Positions 1 through 5,432 are shown, counted from the first letter of the stretch. The stretch: 5,432 nt of DNA from an uncultured Hyphomicrobiales bacterium (GCA_903930095.1 CAIYXE010000197.1:1-5432), one strand, 5' to 3'. Notes: generated from the letters alone by a model not told the origin. Made by a program: numbers and translations.

Positions 1-586
1 GCGAGGCGAGCAGGGCCGCATCCAGCCGCTTCAGGTCGAAGCGCTGGCAGCGCGACAGGATGGTGACGGGAACCTTGTTGATCTCGGTCGTGGCGAAGAT
101 GAACTTCACATGCGGCGGCGGCTCTTCCAGCGTCTTCAGCAACGCGTTGAAGGCGCTCTTCGAGAGCATGTGCACTTCGTCGATGATGTAGACCTTGTAA
201 CGCGCCTGGACAGGCGCATAGCGCACGCTGTCGATGATCTCGCGCATGTTGTCGACGCCGGTGTTCGACGCCGCGTCCATCTCGATCACGTCCATGTGGC
301 GGGATTCGAGGATGGCCTCGCAATGGGGGCCATAAGAGGGCATGTCGATCGCCGGCTTGTCGCCATAGTTCAGGGCGCGGGCGATGAGGCGGGCAGTTGT
401 CGTCTTGCCGACGCCGCGCACGCCCGTGAGCATGAAGCCCTGCGCGATGCGGCCGGAGGAAAATGCATTGGAAAGGGTGCGCACCATCGCATCCTGGCCG
501 ATGAGGTCAGGAAATGTGCGCGGGCGGTATTTCCGGGCAAGAACGCGATACCCTGTGGCGTTCGCGCCGCTCTGAGCGTCGTCCAT
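1..586 (-). CDS. dnaX: DNA polymerase III subunit gamma/tau (5' part only)
   Basis: This is the N-terminal 195 residues of the clamp-loader ATPase that loads the beta sliding clamp onto primed DNA; the gene runs off the left edge. The visible part is the AAA+ module. It shows the N-terminal '[13 protein letters not shown]' box (about residues 13-25), a Walker [13 protein letters not shown] (55-66), a Walker B DEVHML (136-141), the [12 protein letters not shown] segment (146-157), a sensor-1 region ATTE (165-168), and the SRC motif (178-180) whose Arg is the arginine finger in this family. I chose the ATG at 584-586 because it is preceded by GGAAG (593-597, minus) at six-base spacing and leaves a short leader before the conserved box. 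Three of the four zinc-module cysteines of the E. coli protein are absent; only C89 remains in that stretch. The C-terminal tau domains and any frameshift site lie outside the window. The SRP RNA gene ends about 29 bases upstream on the same strand, so the two may share a transcript. Confidence 0.97.
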   Translation of the reverse strand, partial: MDDAQSGANATGYRVLARKYRPRTFPDLIGQDAMVRTLSNAFSSGRIAQGFMLTGVRGVGKTTTARLIARALNYGDKPAIDMPSYGPHCEAILESRHMDVIEMDAASNTGVDNMREIIDSVRYAPVQARYKVYIIDEVHMLSKSAFNALLKTLEEPPPHVKFIFATTEINKVPVTILSRCQRFDLKRLDAALLAS

Positions 587-615
587 GGCGGGCTTCCGCG
601 GGGCAGGTTCAAGAG

Positions 616-714
616 GTGGGAGGCTGGACGGGCAACCCGTTCCTGTCTCGTTAGGGCTGCTTCCTTCCGGACCTGACCCGGTTGGCGAGCGGCACGTCCG
701 CCGCCAACCTCCCG
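616..714 (-). ncRNA. ffs: Signal recognition particle RNA, small bacterial type (4.5S)
   Basis: This is the RNA scaffold of the bacterial signal recognition particle, which binds Ffh and guides membrane-protein ribosomes to the FtsY receptor. On the minus strand, positions 678-655 carry the near-invariant domain IV core: GGTCAGGTCC, then a GGAA tetraloop, then GGAAGCAGCC. The ends close with a perfect 10-bp helix, GGGAGGTTGG (713-704) with CCAGCCTCCC (627-618), allowing one G-U pair. This gives an RNA of about 98 nucleotides, the usual small type lacking an Alu domain. Exact ends are uncertain by a few bases. A promoter candidate sits immediately upstream, and dnaX begins about 29 bases downstream with no intrinsic terminator visible between them. 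The 3' end may therefore be made by processing, and dnaX may be read from the same promoter (inference). A competing local hairpin in the 5' half is described in the findings. Confidence 0.95.
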
Positions 715-717
715 GGC

Positions 718-748
718 GGTATATGGCGGTTCAGGGCCCAAAAGGCAA
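718..748 (-). promoter_or_regulatory. Candidate promoter for SRP RNA (and possibly dnaX)
   Basis: On the minus strand, TTGCCT (748-743) is followed 17 bases later by CATATA (725-720). The overlapping TATACC (723-718) is an alternative -10 at 19-base spacing. Position 713, the first G of the SRP RNA closing helix, lies where a transcription start is expected. The hexamers match the sigma-70 type consensus only partly, so the call rests mainly on its position before the RNA gene. The -35 element overlaps one arm of the inverted repeat at 744-763. Confidence 0.45.
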
Positions 749-763
749 GCGCCATGGCTTGCC
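744..763. repeat. Inverted repeat GGCAAGC-N6-GCTTGCC in the divergent intergenic region
   Basis: Two perfect 7-bp arms, GGCAAGC (744-750) and GCTTGCC (757-763), are separated by GCCATG. The repeat lies in the 103-bp region between the leftward SRP RNA and the rightward gene at 818, and its left arm overlaps the candidate -35 of the SRP promoter. It could be an operator, or a small hairpin in a leader. No T-run follows on either strand, so it is unlikely to be an intrinsic terminator. No regulator can be named from the sequence. Confidence 0.4.
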
Positions 764-817
764 AAGCGGCCTTGAGGGAGGCATTGTGGTGAAAGAACAT
801 TCCGGGGAGCGGTTCAG

Positions 818-1243
818 ATGTTGAGGAAGATCATTCCGGTTCTCACGGCCCTCGCGGGCCTTGCCATGCTGGCCCCCACGGCCTCCGCTGCGGACTTTTT
901 CGCCTTCGGCCGCCATGACGACGGCAGCCGGATCTGGAAGCCCTATGTGATCGAGAAGAACTGCACCGAGGGCTTCGACTACTGCAGCGCGCGCATGGAC
1001 TATGCGCCACACCAGCGCGCCATGGTGGTGAGGCCCGGCAGCTACTGGTACCAGAAGCCGTTCCAGATCTATCGCTACGGCGACTTCAAGCACCACCACA
1101 AGCACAACCATGCCGCGGCTCATTCGGCGCGGCACGTGGCCTGGTGCAGCGAGCGCTACCGGACCTATGACCCCGCAACCGACACCTTCATCGGCAAGGG
1201 CCACAAGCACTACCGCTGCAACAGCCCCTATGACGGGCACTGA
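818..1243 (+). CDS. Secreted His-rich BA14K-like (lectin-like) protein
   Basis: The protein has 141 residues. It starts with a classical Sec signal peptide: MLRKII, a hydrophobic core to about residue 19, then PTASA with likely signal peptidase I cleavage after A24. The mature protein would be exported to the periplasm or cell surface. The C-terminal part, about residues 106-138, follows the pattern of the BA14K family (Brucella 14-kDa immunoreactive, lectin-like protein): HVAWC, YRTYDPATDTF, then a Cys and SPY. Four cysteines remain after cleavage: C49, C56, C110 and C134. The last pair brackets the BA14K motif and could form a disulfide. A cluster of histidines (92-94, 96, 98, 102, 106) sits just before the motif and may bind metal (inference). 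The start is supported by GGGGAG at 804-809, eight bases before the ATG. The family assignment is from memory of the motif; the ligand and role here are unknown. It transcribes away from ffs and toward def. Confidence 0.8.
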   Translation: MLRKIIPVLTALAGLAMLAPTASAADFFAFGRHDDGSRIWKPYVIEKNCTEGFDYCSARMDYAPHQRAMVVRPGSYWYQKPFQIYRYGDFKHHHKHNHAAAHSARHVAWCSERYRTYDPATDTFIGKGHKHYRCNSPYDGH

Positions 1244-1244
1244 A

Positions 1245-1276
1245 CCCGTCGATTGACCGGCGGCGGCGGGTTTATT
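1245..1276 (+). terminator. Possible intrinsic terminator between the BA14K-like gene and def
   Basis: CCCGTCG (1245-1251) can pair with CGGCGGG (1264-1270), giving seven pairs with one G-T, and TTTATT follows at 1271-1276. The loop is 12 bases and the T-run is interrupted, so it is weak. A competing 6-bp stem, GACGGG (1232-1237) with CCCGTC (1245-1250), spans the upstream stop codon. The element ends three bases before the GTG start of def, so it could instead affect def translation. Confidence 0.3.
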
Positions 1277-1278
1277 AA

Positions 1279-1806
1279 GTGACGGCCATGCCGCAGATTC
1301 CCATCATCACCCTGCCCGACGAAAAGACGCTCCGCGAGGTATCGAGGCCCGTGGCCCAGGTCGATGCCGGCGTGCGCAGGCTGTGGGACGACATGCTGGA
1401 GACCATGTACCGCGCCCCTGGAATTGGCCTCGCCGCCATCCAGGTGGGCGTGCCGCAGCGCCTGCTCGTCATCGACCTGTCGAAGGACGGCGAGGAGAAG
1501 AAGCCGCTGTTCGTGGCGAACCCCGAGATCGTCTGGTCCAGCCCGGCGCAGAGCGACTACGAAGAGGGCTGCCTCTCCATTCCCGAATACTATGAAATGG
1601 TGACCCGCCCCTCGGAGATCAGGATCCGCTATCGTGACCGCCAGGGCGAGCCGATGGAACTCCATGCCACCGGGCTGATGTCCACCTGCCTGCAGCATGA
1701 GATCGACCACCTGAACGGCGTGCTCTTCATCGACCATATCTCCAGGCTCAAGCGCGAGCGGGTGCTCAAGAAATTCCAGAAGGCCCAGAAGCTCGGAAAG
1801 CTCTGA
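1279..1806 (+). CDS. def: Peptide deformylase
   Basis: This enzyme removes the formyl group from the N-terminal methionine of nascent proteins at the ribosome exit. All three family motifs are intact: GIGLAAIQ (residues 48-55), EGCLSIP (96-102) and QHEIDHLNG (139-147). The metal ligands are C98, H140 and H144, and the general base is E141. The C-terminus is short and basic ([12 protein letters not shown]...), as in alphaproteobacterial forms. Total length is 175 residues, usual for the family. The start is ambiguous. GTG at 1279 has a weak GGCGGG eight bases upstream, while ATG at 1288 gives a 172-residue protein with a more typical short lead before the conserved ITLPD. Neither has a strong Shine-Dalgarno. 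The stop lies two bases before fmt, so the two are almost certainly co-transcribed, and their products act on opposite ends of the same formyl cycle. Confidence 0.97.
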   Translation: MTAMPQIPIITLPDEKTLREVSRPVAQVDAGVRRLWDDMLETMYRAPGIGLAAIQVGVPQRLLVIDLSKDGEEKKPLFVANPEIVWSSPAQSDYEEGCLSIPEYYEMVTRPSEIRIRYRDRQGEPMELHATGLMSTCLQHEIDHLNGVLFIDHISRLKRERVLKKFQKAQKLGKL

Positions 1807-1808
1807 GC

Positions 1809-2714
1809 ATGCGCCTCGTGTTCATGGGAACGCCGGACTTCGCGGTTGAAACGCTGAAGGCCTTGAGCCACGCCGGGCACACGGTGGCCTGCGCCTATTC
1901 CCAGCCGCCACGGCCCGCCGGACGCGGCATGGCGGAACGGCCATCGCCGGTCCATGCCTTCGCGGCCTCGCAGGGGATTGAGGTCAGAACACCCGTTTCG
2001 CTGAAATCCCCCGAGGAACAGGCGCGCTTTGCCGCCGTGAACGCCGATGCCGCCGTCGTCGTGGCCTATGGGCTGCTGCTGCCGAAAGCCATCCTCGATG
2101 CGCCGCGCATGGGCTGCTTCAACGTCCATGCCTCGCTGCTGCCGCGCTGGCGGGGCGCAGCACCGGTCCAGCGCGCCATCATGGCGGGAGACGCGGAAAC
2201 CGGCGTCACCATCATGCGCATGGAGGAAGGACTCGATACCGGGCCGATGTGCAGGGTGGGCAGGATCGCCATCACGCCCGCCACCACCGCGCAGTCCCTC
2301 CATGACGAACTGGCCGTGCTGGGTGCAGGCCTGATGGTGGACGTCCTCGGACAGCAGGAGATCGCCTGCGTTCCGCAGCCCGCCGCGGGCGTCACCTATG
2401 CAAGGAAGATCGACAAGGCGGAAGCCCGCATCGACTTCACCAGGAGCGCGCAGGAGGTGAGAAACCACATCCACGGCCTGTCGCCCTTTCCGGGCGCGTG
2501 GTGCGAAGTGAACGGCGCGCGCCTGAAGGTGCTGCTGTGCGAGGTGGCGGAGGGCTCAGGAGCGCCCGGCACCTTCGTCAGCGACGATCTCACCGCCGCC
2601 TGCGGCTCAGGCGCCATCCGCCTGCTGAAGCTCCAGCGCGAGGGCAAGGGCGCGATGGACGCGGGCGAGTTCCTGCGCGGCTTTCCTGTTCCACGTGGAA
2701 CGGTGGCCCGCTGA
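1809..2714 (+). CDS. fmt: Methionyl-tRNA formyltransferase
   Basis: This enzyme transfers the formyl group of 10-formyl-tetrahydrofolate to Met-tRNA(fMet), making the bacterial initiator tRNA. The N-terminal Rossmann-like transferase domain (about residues 1-200) begins [13 protein letters not shown]. It holds the family loop PPRPAGRG (33-40) that contacts tRNA. It also contains the catalytic triad N105, H107 and D143, within [18 protein letters not shown] and EEGLDTGPM. The C-terminal domain (about 205-301) is the OB-fold tRNA-binding module. Length is 301 residues, slightly short for the family's usual 305-315. GGAAAG (1795-1800) lies eight bases before the ATG, inside the end of def. The stop overlaps the truA start by one base (TGATG), which suggests translational coupling. 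The last codons, reading V-P-R-G-T, carry a palindromic parS-like site. Confidence 0.97.
   Translation: MRLVFMGTPDFAVETLKALSHAGHTVACAYSQPPRPAGRGMAERPSPVHAFAASQGIEVRTPVSLKSPEEQARFAAVNADAAVVVAYGLLLPKAILDAPRMGCFNVHASLLPRWRGAAPVQRAIMAGDAETGVTIMRMEEGLDTGPMCRVGRIAITPATTAQSLHDELAVLGAGLMVDVLGQQEIACVPQPAAGVTYARKIDKAEARIDFTRSAQEVRNHIHGLSPFPGAWCEVNGARLKVLLCEVAEGSGAPGTFVSDDLTAACGSGAIRLLKLQREGKGAMDAGEFLRGFPVPRGTVAR
2687..2702. other. Candidate chromosomal parS site (ParB-binding centromere)
   Basis: TGTTCCACGTGGAACG contains a perfect 14-bp palindrome, GTTCCACGTGGAAC (2688-2701). It matches the widely conserved chromosomal parS pattern TGTTnCACGTGnAACA at every position but the last base. ParB dimers load onto DNA at such sites and spread, and ParA segregates the complex to the poles. 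The site is read as codons for Val-Pro-Arg-Gly-Thr near the Fmt C-terminus, a poorly conserved stretch that can tolerate it. parS sites normally cluster near the replication origin, so this suggests the window is origin-proximal (inference). The match is read directly from the sequence; ParB binding has not been shown. Confidence 0.75.
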
Positions 2715-3466
2715 TGCCGCGCTACAAGCTCACCATCGAATATGACGGCGCGCCCTTCACCGGCTGGCAATCCCAGGCCGGGGGCACCTCGATCCAGGAT
2801 GTGATCGAGCGCGCGGTGGCGATCATCAATGGCGGTGCTTCCATGGTCTATGGCGCGGGCCGCACGGATGCCGGAGTGCATGCGCTGGCACAGGTGGCGC
2901 ATGTCGACCTCGTGAAACCGTGGGACCCCTTCAAGCTCCGCAACGCGCTGAACGGCAACATGCGCGCACATCCGGTGAGCGTGCTCGAGGCCGAGGAGGT
3001 GCAGGAAGACTTCCACGCCCGCTTCTCGGCCACGCGGCGCTACTACCTCTACCGCATCCTGAACCGGCGGGCGCCGCCGGCGCTGGAGCGCGGCAAGGTG
3101 TGGTGGCTGCCCGTCGACCTCGATTCCGACGCCATGCATGAAGCGGCACAGCATCTCGTGGGCAAGCATGACTTCACCACCTTCCGCGCCGCACAGTGCC
3201 AGGCCAATTCGCCGGTGAAGACGCTCGACCGCCTCGACGTCGCACGCTACGGCGAGCTGATCGAGATCCGCGCCGATGCGCGCTCCTTCCTGCACAACCA
3301 GGTGCGCTCCATGGTGGGATCGCTCCGGCTGGTGGGCGAGGGCAAGTGGACGCCCTGGGAGCTGAAGCGCGCCCTTACAGCCGCCGACCGGGCGGCCTGC
3401 GGGCCGGTGGCGCCGCCGGATGGCCTTTACCTGCTGCGCGTCGGCTACAGTTCCGCCGAGAAGTAA
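2714..3466 (+). CDS. truA: tRNA pseudouridine(38-40) synthase
   Basis: TruA converts uridines 38-40 of the tRNA anticodon arm to pseudouridine, which aids decoding and frame maintenance. The protein has 250 residues from the ATG at 2714, the normal length. Landmarks are the opening [16 protein letters not shown] (residues 4-19), the catalytic motif GRTDAGVHA (49-57) with nucleophile D52, [12 protein letters not shown] in the middle, the [11 protein letters not shown] box, and the closing [12 protein letters not shown]. An in-frame extension upstream to 2498 lies inside fmt and has no family counterpart, so I reject it. The start overlaps the fmt stop by one base and relies on translational coupling or the weak purine stretch GGAACGGTGG (2697-2706). 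The 3' end overlaps the convergent dapE by 22 bp. Confidence 0.97.
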   Translation: MPRYKLTIEYDGAPFTGWQSQAGGTSIQDVIERAVAIINGGASMVYGAGRTDAGVHALAQVAHVDLVKPWDPFKLRNALNGNMRAHPVSVLEAEEVQEDFHARFSATRRYYLYRILNRRAPPALERGKVWWLPVDLDSDAMHEAAQHLVGKHDFTTFRAAQCQANSPVKTLDRLDVARYGELIEIRADARSFLHNQVRSMVGSLRLVGEGKWTPWELKRALTAADRAACGPVAPPDGLYLLRVGYSSAEK

Positions 3467-4617
3467 TCTGCGATGATGCGGCCATAGACGGCCTGCGTGG
3501 CGCGCAACTCCTCAACGCCGATCCGCTCGTTGGTCTGGTGGATCGTCGCATTGGTGGGCCCGAACTCGAGCACGGGGCAGTAGTCCTTCACGAAGCGCGC
3601 GTCCGACGTGCCGCCGCTGGTCGAGAGCTTTGGCAAAACGCCCGTTTCACGCTCCACCGCGTCCTGCACCAGGCCAACGAAGGAGCCTGGCTCGGTGATG
3701 AAGACATCCGCACCCTCGGTCGCCGAGACGGACCATGTGCCACCCAGCTCTTTCCTCACCGCCGCGATCTCCTGATCCACCCACTGGCGCAGCGAGGCGA
3801 AGCTGTGCTCCGTGGAGAAGCGGATGTTGAATTTCGCCATGGCGCGCGACGGAATGACATTGCCCGCCGGGTTGCCGACGTCGAAGGTGGTGACGGCGAG
3901 CGTCGAGGGATCGAAATGGCCGTTTCCGTCGTCGAGCCGGGCCGCGGCGATGCGATCGATGAAGCGCGCAAGCTTGGGGATGGGATTGTCCGCCTTGTGC
4001 GGATAGGCGGCATGGCCCTGCCGCCCCTCGACCGTGACCACGAAGCTCAGCGAGCCGCGCCGGCCGATCTTGATAGTGTCGCCCAACGTGTCCAGACAGC
4101 TCGGCTCGCCGACGATGCAGTGGTCGGGAATGTGGCCGTTCTCCTTCATCCACCGCAGCACCTTCACCGTGCCGTTGATGGCGGGGCCTTCCTCATCGCC
4201 TGTGATGAGGAAGGACAGCGAGCCCCTGAACTTGCGCGAGCCCCTGATGAAGTCGAGCGCGGCAGCGGTGAAGGCGGCAACCGACCCCTTCATGTCGCAG
4301 GCGCCACGGCCGAAGACGAAGCCGTCCGCGATCTCGCCCGCGAAAGGCGAATGGGTCCAGCCATCGAGCAGGCCTTCTGGCACCACGTCGGTGTGGCCGG
4401 CAAAGCACAAATGCGGCGCGCTGCTGCCGATGCGCGCGAAAAGGTTCTCGACGTCGGGCGTGCCCTCCTGCCGGAAGATCAGCCGGTGGCAGACGAAGCC
4501 GTTGGTTGAGAGCAGATTCTCGAGATATGTCAGCGCGCCGCCCTCGGCGGGTGTCACGGACCTGCAGCGGATCAGGTCCTGCAGCAGCGGAACGGGATCG
4601 GTGGGGGTGTTCTTCAT
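3445..4617 (-). CDS. dapE: Succinyl-diaminopimelate desuccinylase
   Basis: This enzyme hydrolyses N-succinyl-L,L-2,6-diaminopimelate to L,L-diaminopimelate and succinate, in the pathway to lysine and peptidoglycan diaminopimelate. It is an M20-family di-zinc hydrolase of 390 residues. By alignment with Haemophilus DapE motifs, the metal ligands are H75 (in GHTDVVP), D108 (in ACDMKG), E143, E171 (in VGEPS) and H360 (in IHQTNE). The catalytic acid/base is E142 (in TGDEEG), and D77 orients the active site. The lid/dimerisation domain runs from about 183 to 295 and carries H202 (in [10 protein letters not shown]). All key residues are present. The ATG at 4617 fits the conserved N-terminus ([17 protein letters not shown]) but has no Shine-Dalgarno; instead an 11-bp direct repeat abuts it. 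dapD, an earlier step in the same pathway, lies 161 bp upstream on the same strand. Confidence 0.97.
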   Translation of the reverse strand: MKNTPTDPVPLLQDLIRCRSVTPAEGGALTYLENLLSTNGFVCHRLIFRQEGTPDVENLFARIGSSAPHLCFAGHTDVVPEGLLDGWTHSPFAGEIADGFVFGRGACDMKGSVAAFTAAALDFIRGSRKFRGSLSFLITGDEEGPAINGTVKVLRWMKENGHIPDHCIVGEPSCLDTLGDTIKIGRRGSLSFVVTVEGRQGHAAYPHKADNPIPKLARFIDRIAAARLDDGNGHFDPSTLAVTTFDVGNPAGNVIPSRAMAKFNIRFSTEHSFASLRQWVDQEIAAVRKELGGTWSVSATEGADVFITEPGSFVGLVQDAVERETGVLPKLSTSGGTSDARFVKDYCPVLEFGPTNATIHQTNERIGVEELRATQAVYGRIIADYFSAEL

Positions 4618-4649
4618 GAGGCGCAGTGTAGTGCATCGGAGGCGCAGTG
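4618..4649. repeat. Two 11-bp direct repeats abutting the dapE start codon
   Basis: GAGGCGCAGTG occurs at 4618-4628 and again at 4639-4649, a perfect match with a 21-bp period, about two helical turns. On the coding strand of dapE the copies read CACTGCGCCTC, and the inner copy touches the ATG directly, occupying the place of the ribosome binding site. The period suits a pair of protein sites on one DNA face (inference). It could also be a simple local duplication. Confidence 0.6.
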
Positions 4650-4661
4650 GGAACGAGTTCG

Positions 4662-4764
4662 CACACCACCCTCTTCACCTTCGCCGGGCTTGACCCGGCG
4701 ATCCTTTTTGCTGGCCGTACAAAAGGATACGCGGGTCAAGCCCGCGCATGGTGAGATTGGTGTG
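4662..4764. repeat. Composite intergenic palindromic repeat between dapD and dapE
   Basis: Two GC-rich hairpins face each other: CGCCGGG-cttga-CCCGGCG (4682-4700) and CGCGGG-tcaag-CCCGCG (4730-4746). They are inverted copies of one another; the 11-mer at 4686-4696 is the exact reverse complement of 4733-4743. Between them ATCCTTTT (4701-4708) pairs with AAAAGGAT (4721-4728). The outermost arms CACACCA (4662-4668) and TGGTGTG (4758-4764) also match, so the whole is one imperfect palindrome of about 103 bp. The minus strand conceptually encodes MRGLDPRI, a peptide I recall as the signature of short palindromic repeats scattered through Hyphomicrobiales genomes. It would be transcribed between dapD and dapE and could terminate, attenuate or stabilise the message (inference). 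Confidence 0.8.
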
Positions 4765-4778
4765 GATGGTATTCGGCC

Positions 4779-5432
4779 TCAGTCGCGCAGCAACTCGTTG
4801 ATCGAGGTCTTCGACCTTGTCTTCTCGTCCACGCGCTTGACGATCACCGCGCAATAGAGGGACGGCGCGGGCGAGCCGTCGGCGTAGGGCTTCTGCGGCA
4901 GGGAGCCGGAGACGACCACCGAATAGGGCGGCACCTTGCCCATGTGGACCTTGCCCGTCTCGCGCTCGATGATCTTGGTCGACTGGCCGATGAACACGCC
5001 CATGGAGATGACGGAGCCCTCGCCCACGATAACGCCTTCCACCACTTCGGAGCGCGCGCCGATGAAGCAATTGTCCTCGATGATGGTGGGGCCCGCCTGC
5101 ATCGGCTCCAGCACGCCGCCGATGCCGACGCCGCCGGAGAGATGCACGTTCTTGCCGATCTGCGCACAGGAACCGACCGTCACCCAGGTATCGACCATGG
5201 TGCCGGTATCGACATAGGCGCCCAAGTTGACGAAGGACGGCATGAGAATGGCGCCCGGCGCCACATAGGCCGACCTGCGGACCACACTATTGGGTACGGC
5301 GCGGAAGCCCGCGGCGCGGAACTCCTTTTCGCCCCAGCCGTCGAACTTGGAGGGGACCTTGTCCCACCAGCTGGAGCCGCCGGGGCCGCCGGAGATCATG
5401 CTCATGTCATTGAGGCGGAAGGACAGGAGCAC
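4779..5432 (-). CDS. dapD: Tetrahydrodipicolinate N-succinyltransferase (C-terminal part)
   Basis: DapD transfers succinyl from succinyl-CoA to tetrahydrodipicolinate, committing the pathway to the succinylase branch that DapE later completes. The 217 visible codons cover the C-terminal three quarters of a protein usually near 280 residues; the 5' end lies beyond the right edge. The frame is open to the edge, so the GTG there is an internal valine, not a start. Visible features, numbered from the edge, are the helical-domain end VLLSFRLND (1-9) and [16 protein letters not shown] (15-30). These lead into a left-handed beta-helix of hexapeptide repeats at about 55-155, including [39 protein letters not shown] and [15 protein letters not shown]. 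The C-terminal [15 protein letters not shown], family-typical, lies at 165-179. The protein acts as a cytoplasmic trimer, as known for the family. No defect is seen. Confidence 0.97.
   Translation of the reverse strand: MLLSFRLNDMSMISGGPGGSSWWDKVPSKFDGWGEKEFRAAGFRAVPNSVVRRSAYVAPGAILMPSFVNLGAYVDTGTMVDTWVTVGSCAQIGKNVHLSGGVGIGGVLEPMQAGPTIIEDNCFIGARSEVVEGVIVGEGSVISMGVFIGQSTKIIERETGKVHMGKVPPYSVVVSGSLPQKPYADGSPAPSLYCAVIVKRVDEKTRSKTSINELLRD

Noticed and set aside
110..676. A plus-strand frame across dnaX and the SRP RNA
   Set aside because: It runs antisense through the DnaX Walker motifs and into a structural RNA gene.
1133..1138. A second CACGTG core, inside the BA14K-like gene, as another parS site
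   Set aside because: Its flanks (GCGG before, GCCT after) do not match the GTTn...nAAC arms, so only the six-base core is shared.
1629..2474. A 281-residue minus-strand frame opposite def and fmt
   Set aside because: It has no recognisable domain, is rich in Arg, His and Gly as GC-rich antisense frames are, and lies opposite two well-conserved genes.
2498..2713. A longer truA with an in-frame start at 2498
   Set aside because: The extra 72 residues lie wholly inside fmt in another frame, and the family N-terminus (YKLTIEYDG) begins right after the ATG at 2714.
3196..4509. A 437-residue open frame on the plus strand opposite dapE
   Set aside because: It is an antisense shadow caused by high GC. 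The minus frame has intact DapE catalytic residues, and the plus frame shows no recognisable motif.
4682..4709. The palindromic repeat as a simple rho-independent terminator of dapD
   Set aside because: Read in the dapD direction, the first stem is followed by TATCCTTTTG, not a continuous T-run. Termination is possible but cannot be called from sequence.
4675..5070. A minus-strand open frame overlapping dapD and running into the repeat (ending ...MRGLDPRILLYG...)
   Set aside because: It is out of frame with the intact DapD sequence, and its tail is a translation of the palindromic repeat, a common source of false genes.
5430..5432. GTG at the right edge as the start of dapD
   Set aside because: It encodes the Val of the internal VLLSFRLND segment. 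The family has an N-terminal helical domain of about 65 more residues, which must lie outside the window.

Overview
The window looks like ordinary, GC-rich chromosomal DNA from an alphaproteobacterium, probably of the Hyphomicrobiales (Rhizobiales). Three things point there: a secreted BA14K-family protein, a family concentrated in that order; the linkage of def-fmt-truA with dapE-dapD; and an intergenic palindromic repeat of the kind that yields spurious 'MRGLDPRI' peptides in these genomes. This placement is inferred from remembered family and synteny patterns, not from a database search.

Layout. Bases 1-586 (minus) hold the 5' part of dnaX, the DNA polymerase III tau/gamma clamp-loader subunit. 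Just upstream of it, about 616-714 (minus), lies the small bacterial SRP RNA (ffs), with a candidate promoter at 718-748. The 715-817 gap separates this leftward unit from a rightward one and holds an inverted repeat. Rightward come a secreted His-rich BA14K-like protein (818-1243), a possible terminator, and then the compact run def (1279-1806), fmt (1809-2714) and truA (2714-3466). truA ends by overlapping, tail to tail, the leftward dapE (3445-4617). dapD enters from the right edge (4779-5432, minus, N-terminus outside the window). Between dapD and dapE is a 161-bp gap with a composite palindromic repeat and two 11-bp direct repeats abutting the dapE start codon.

How the genes work together. 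def and fmt are the removing and adding arms of the N-formylmethionine cycle, and truA is a tRNA pseudouridine synthase, so this unit serves translation. dapD and dapE are consecutive acylation and deacylation steps of the succinylase route to meso-diaminopimelate and lysine. SRP RNA and dnaX serve membrane targeting and replication.

The most notable non-gene signal is a near-perfect chromosomal parS (ParB-binding) site, TGTTCCACGTGGAACG at 2687-2702. It is embedded in the last codons of fmt, 11 bp before the truA start. I see no new enzyme system, mobile element or CRISPR array here. The interest lies in this hidden centromere-like site and in the small structured elements around ffs and dapE.
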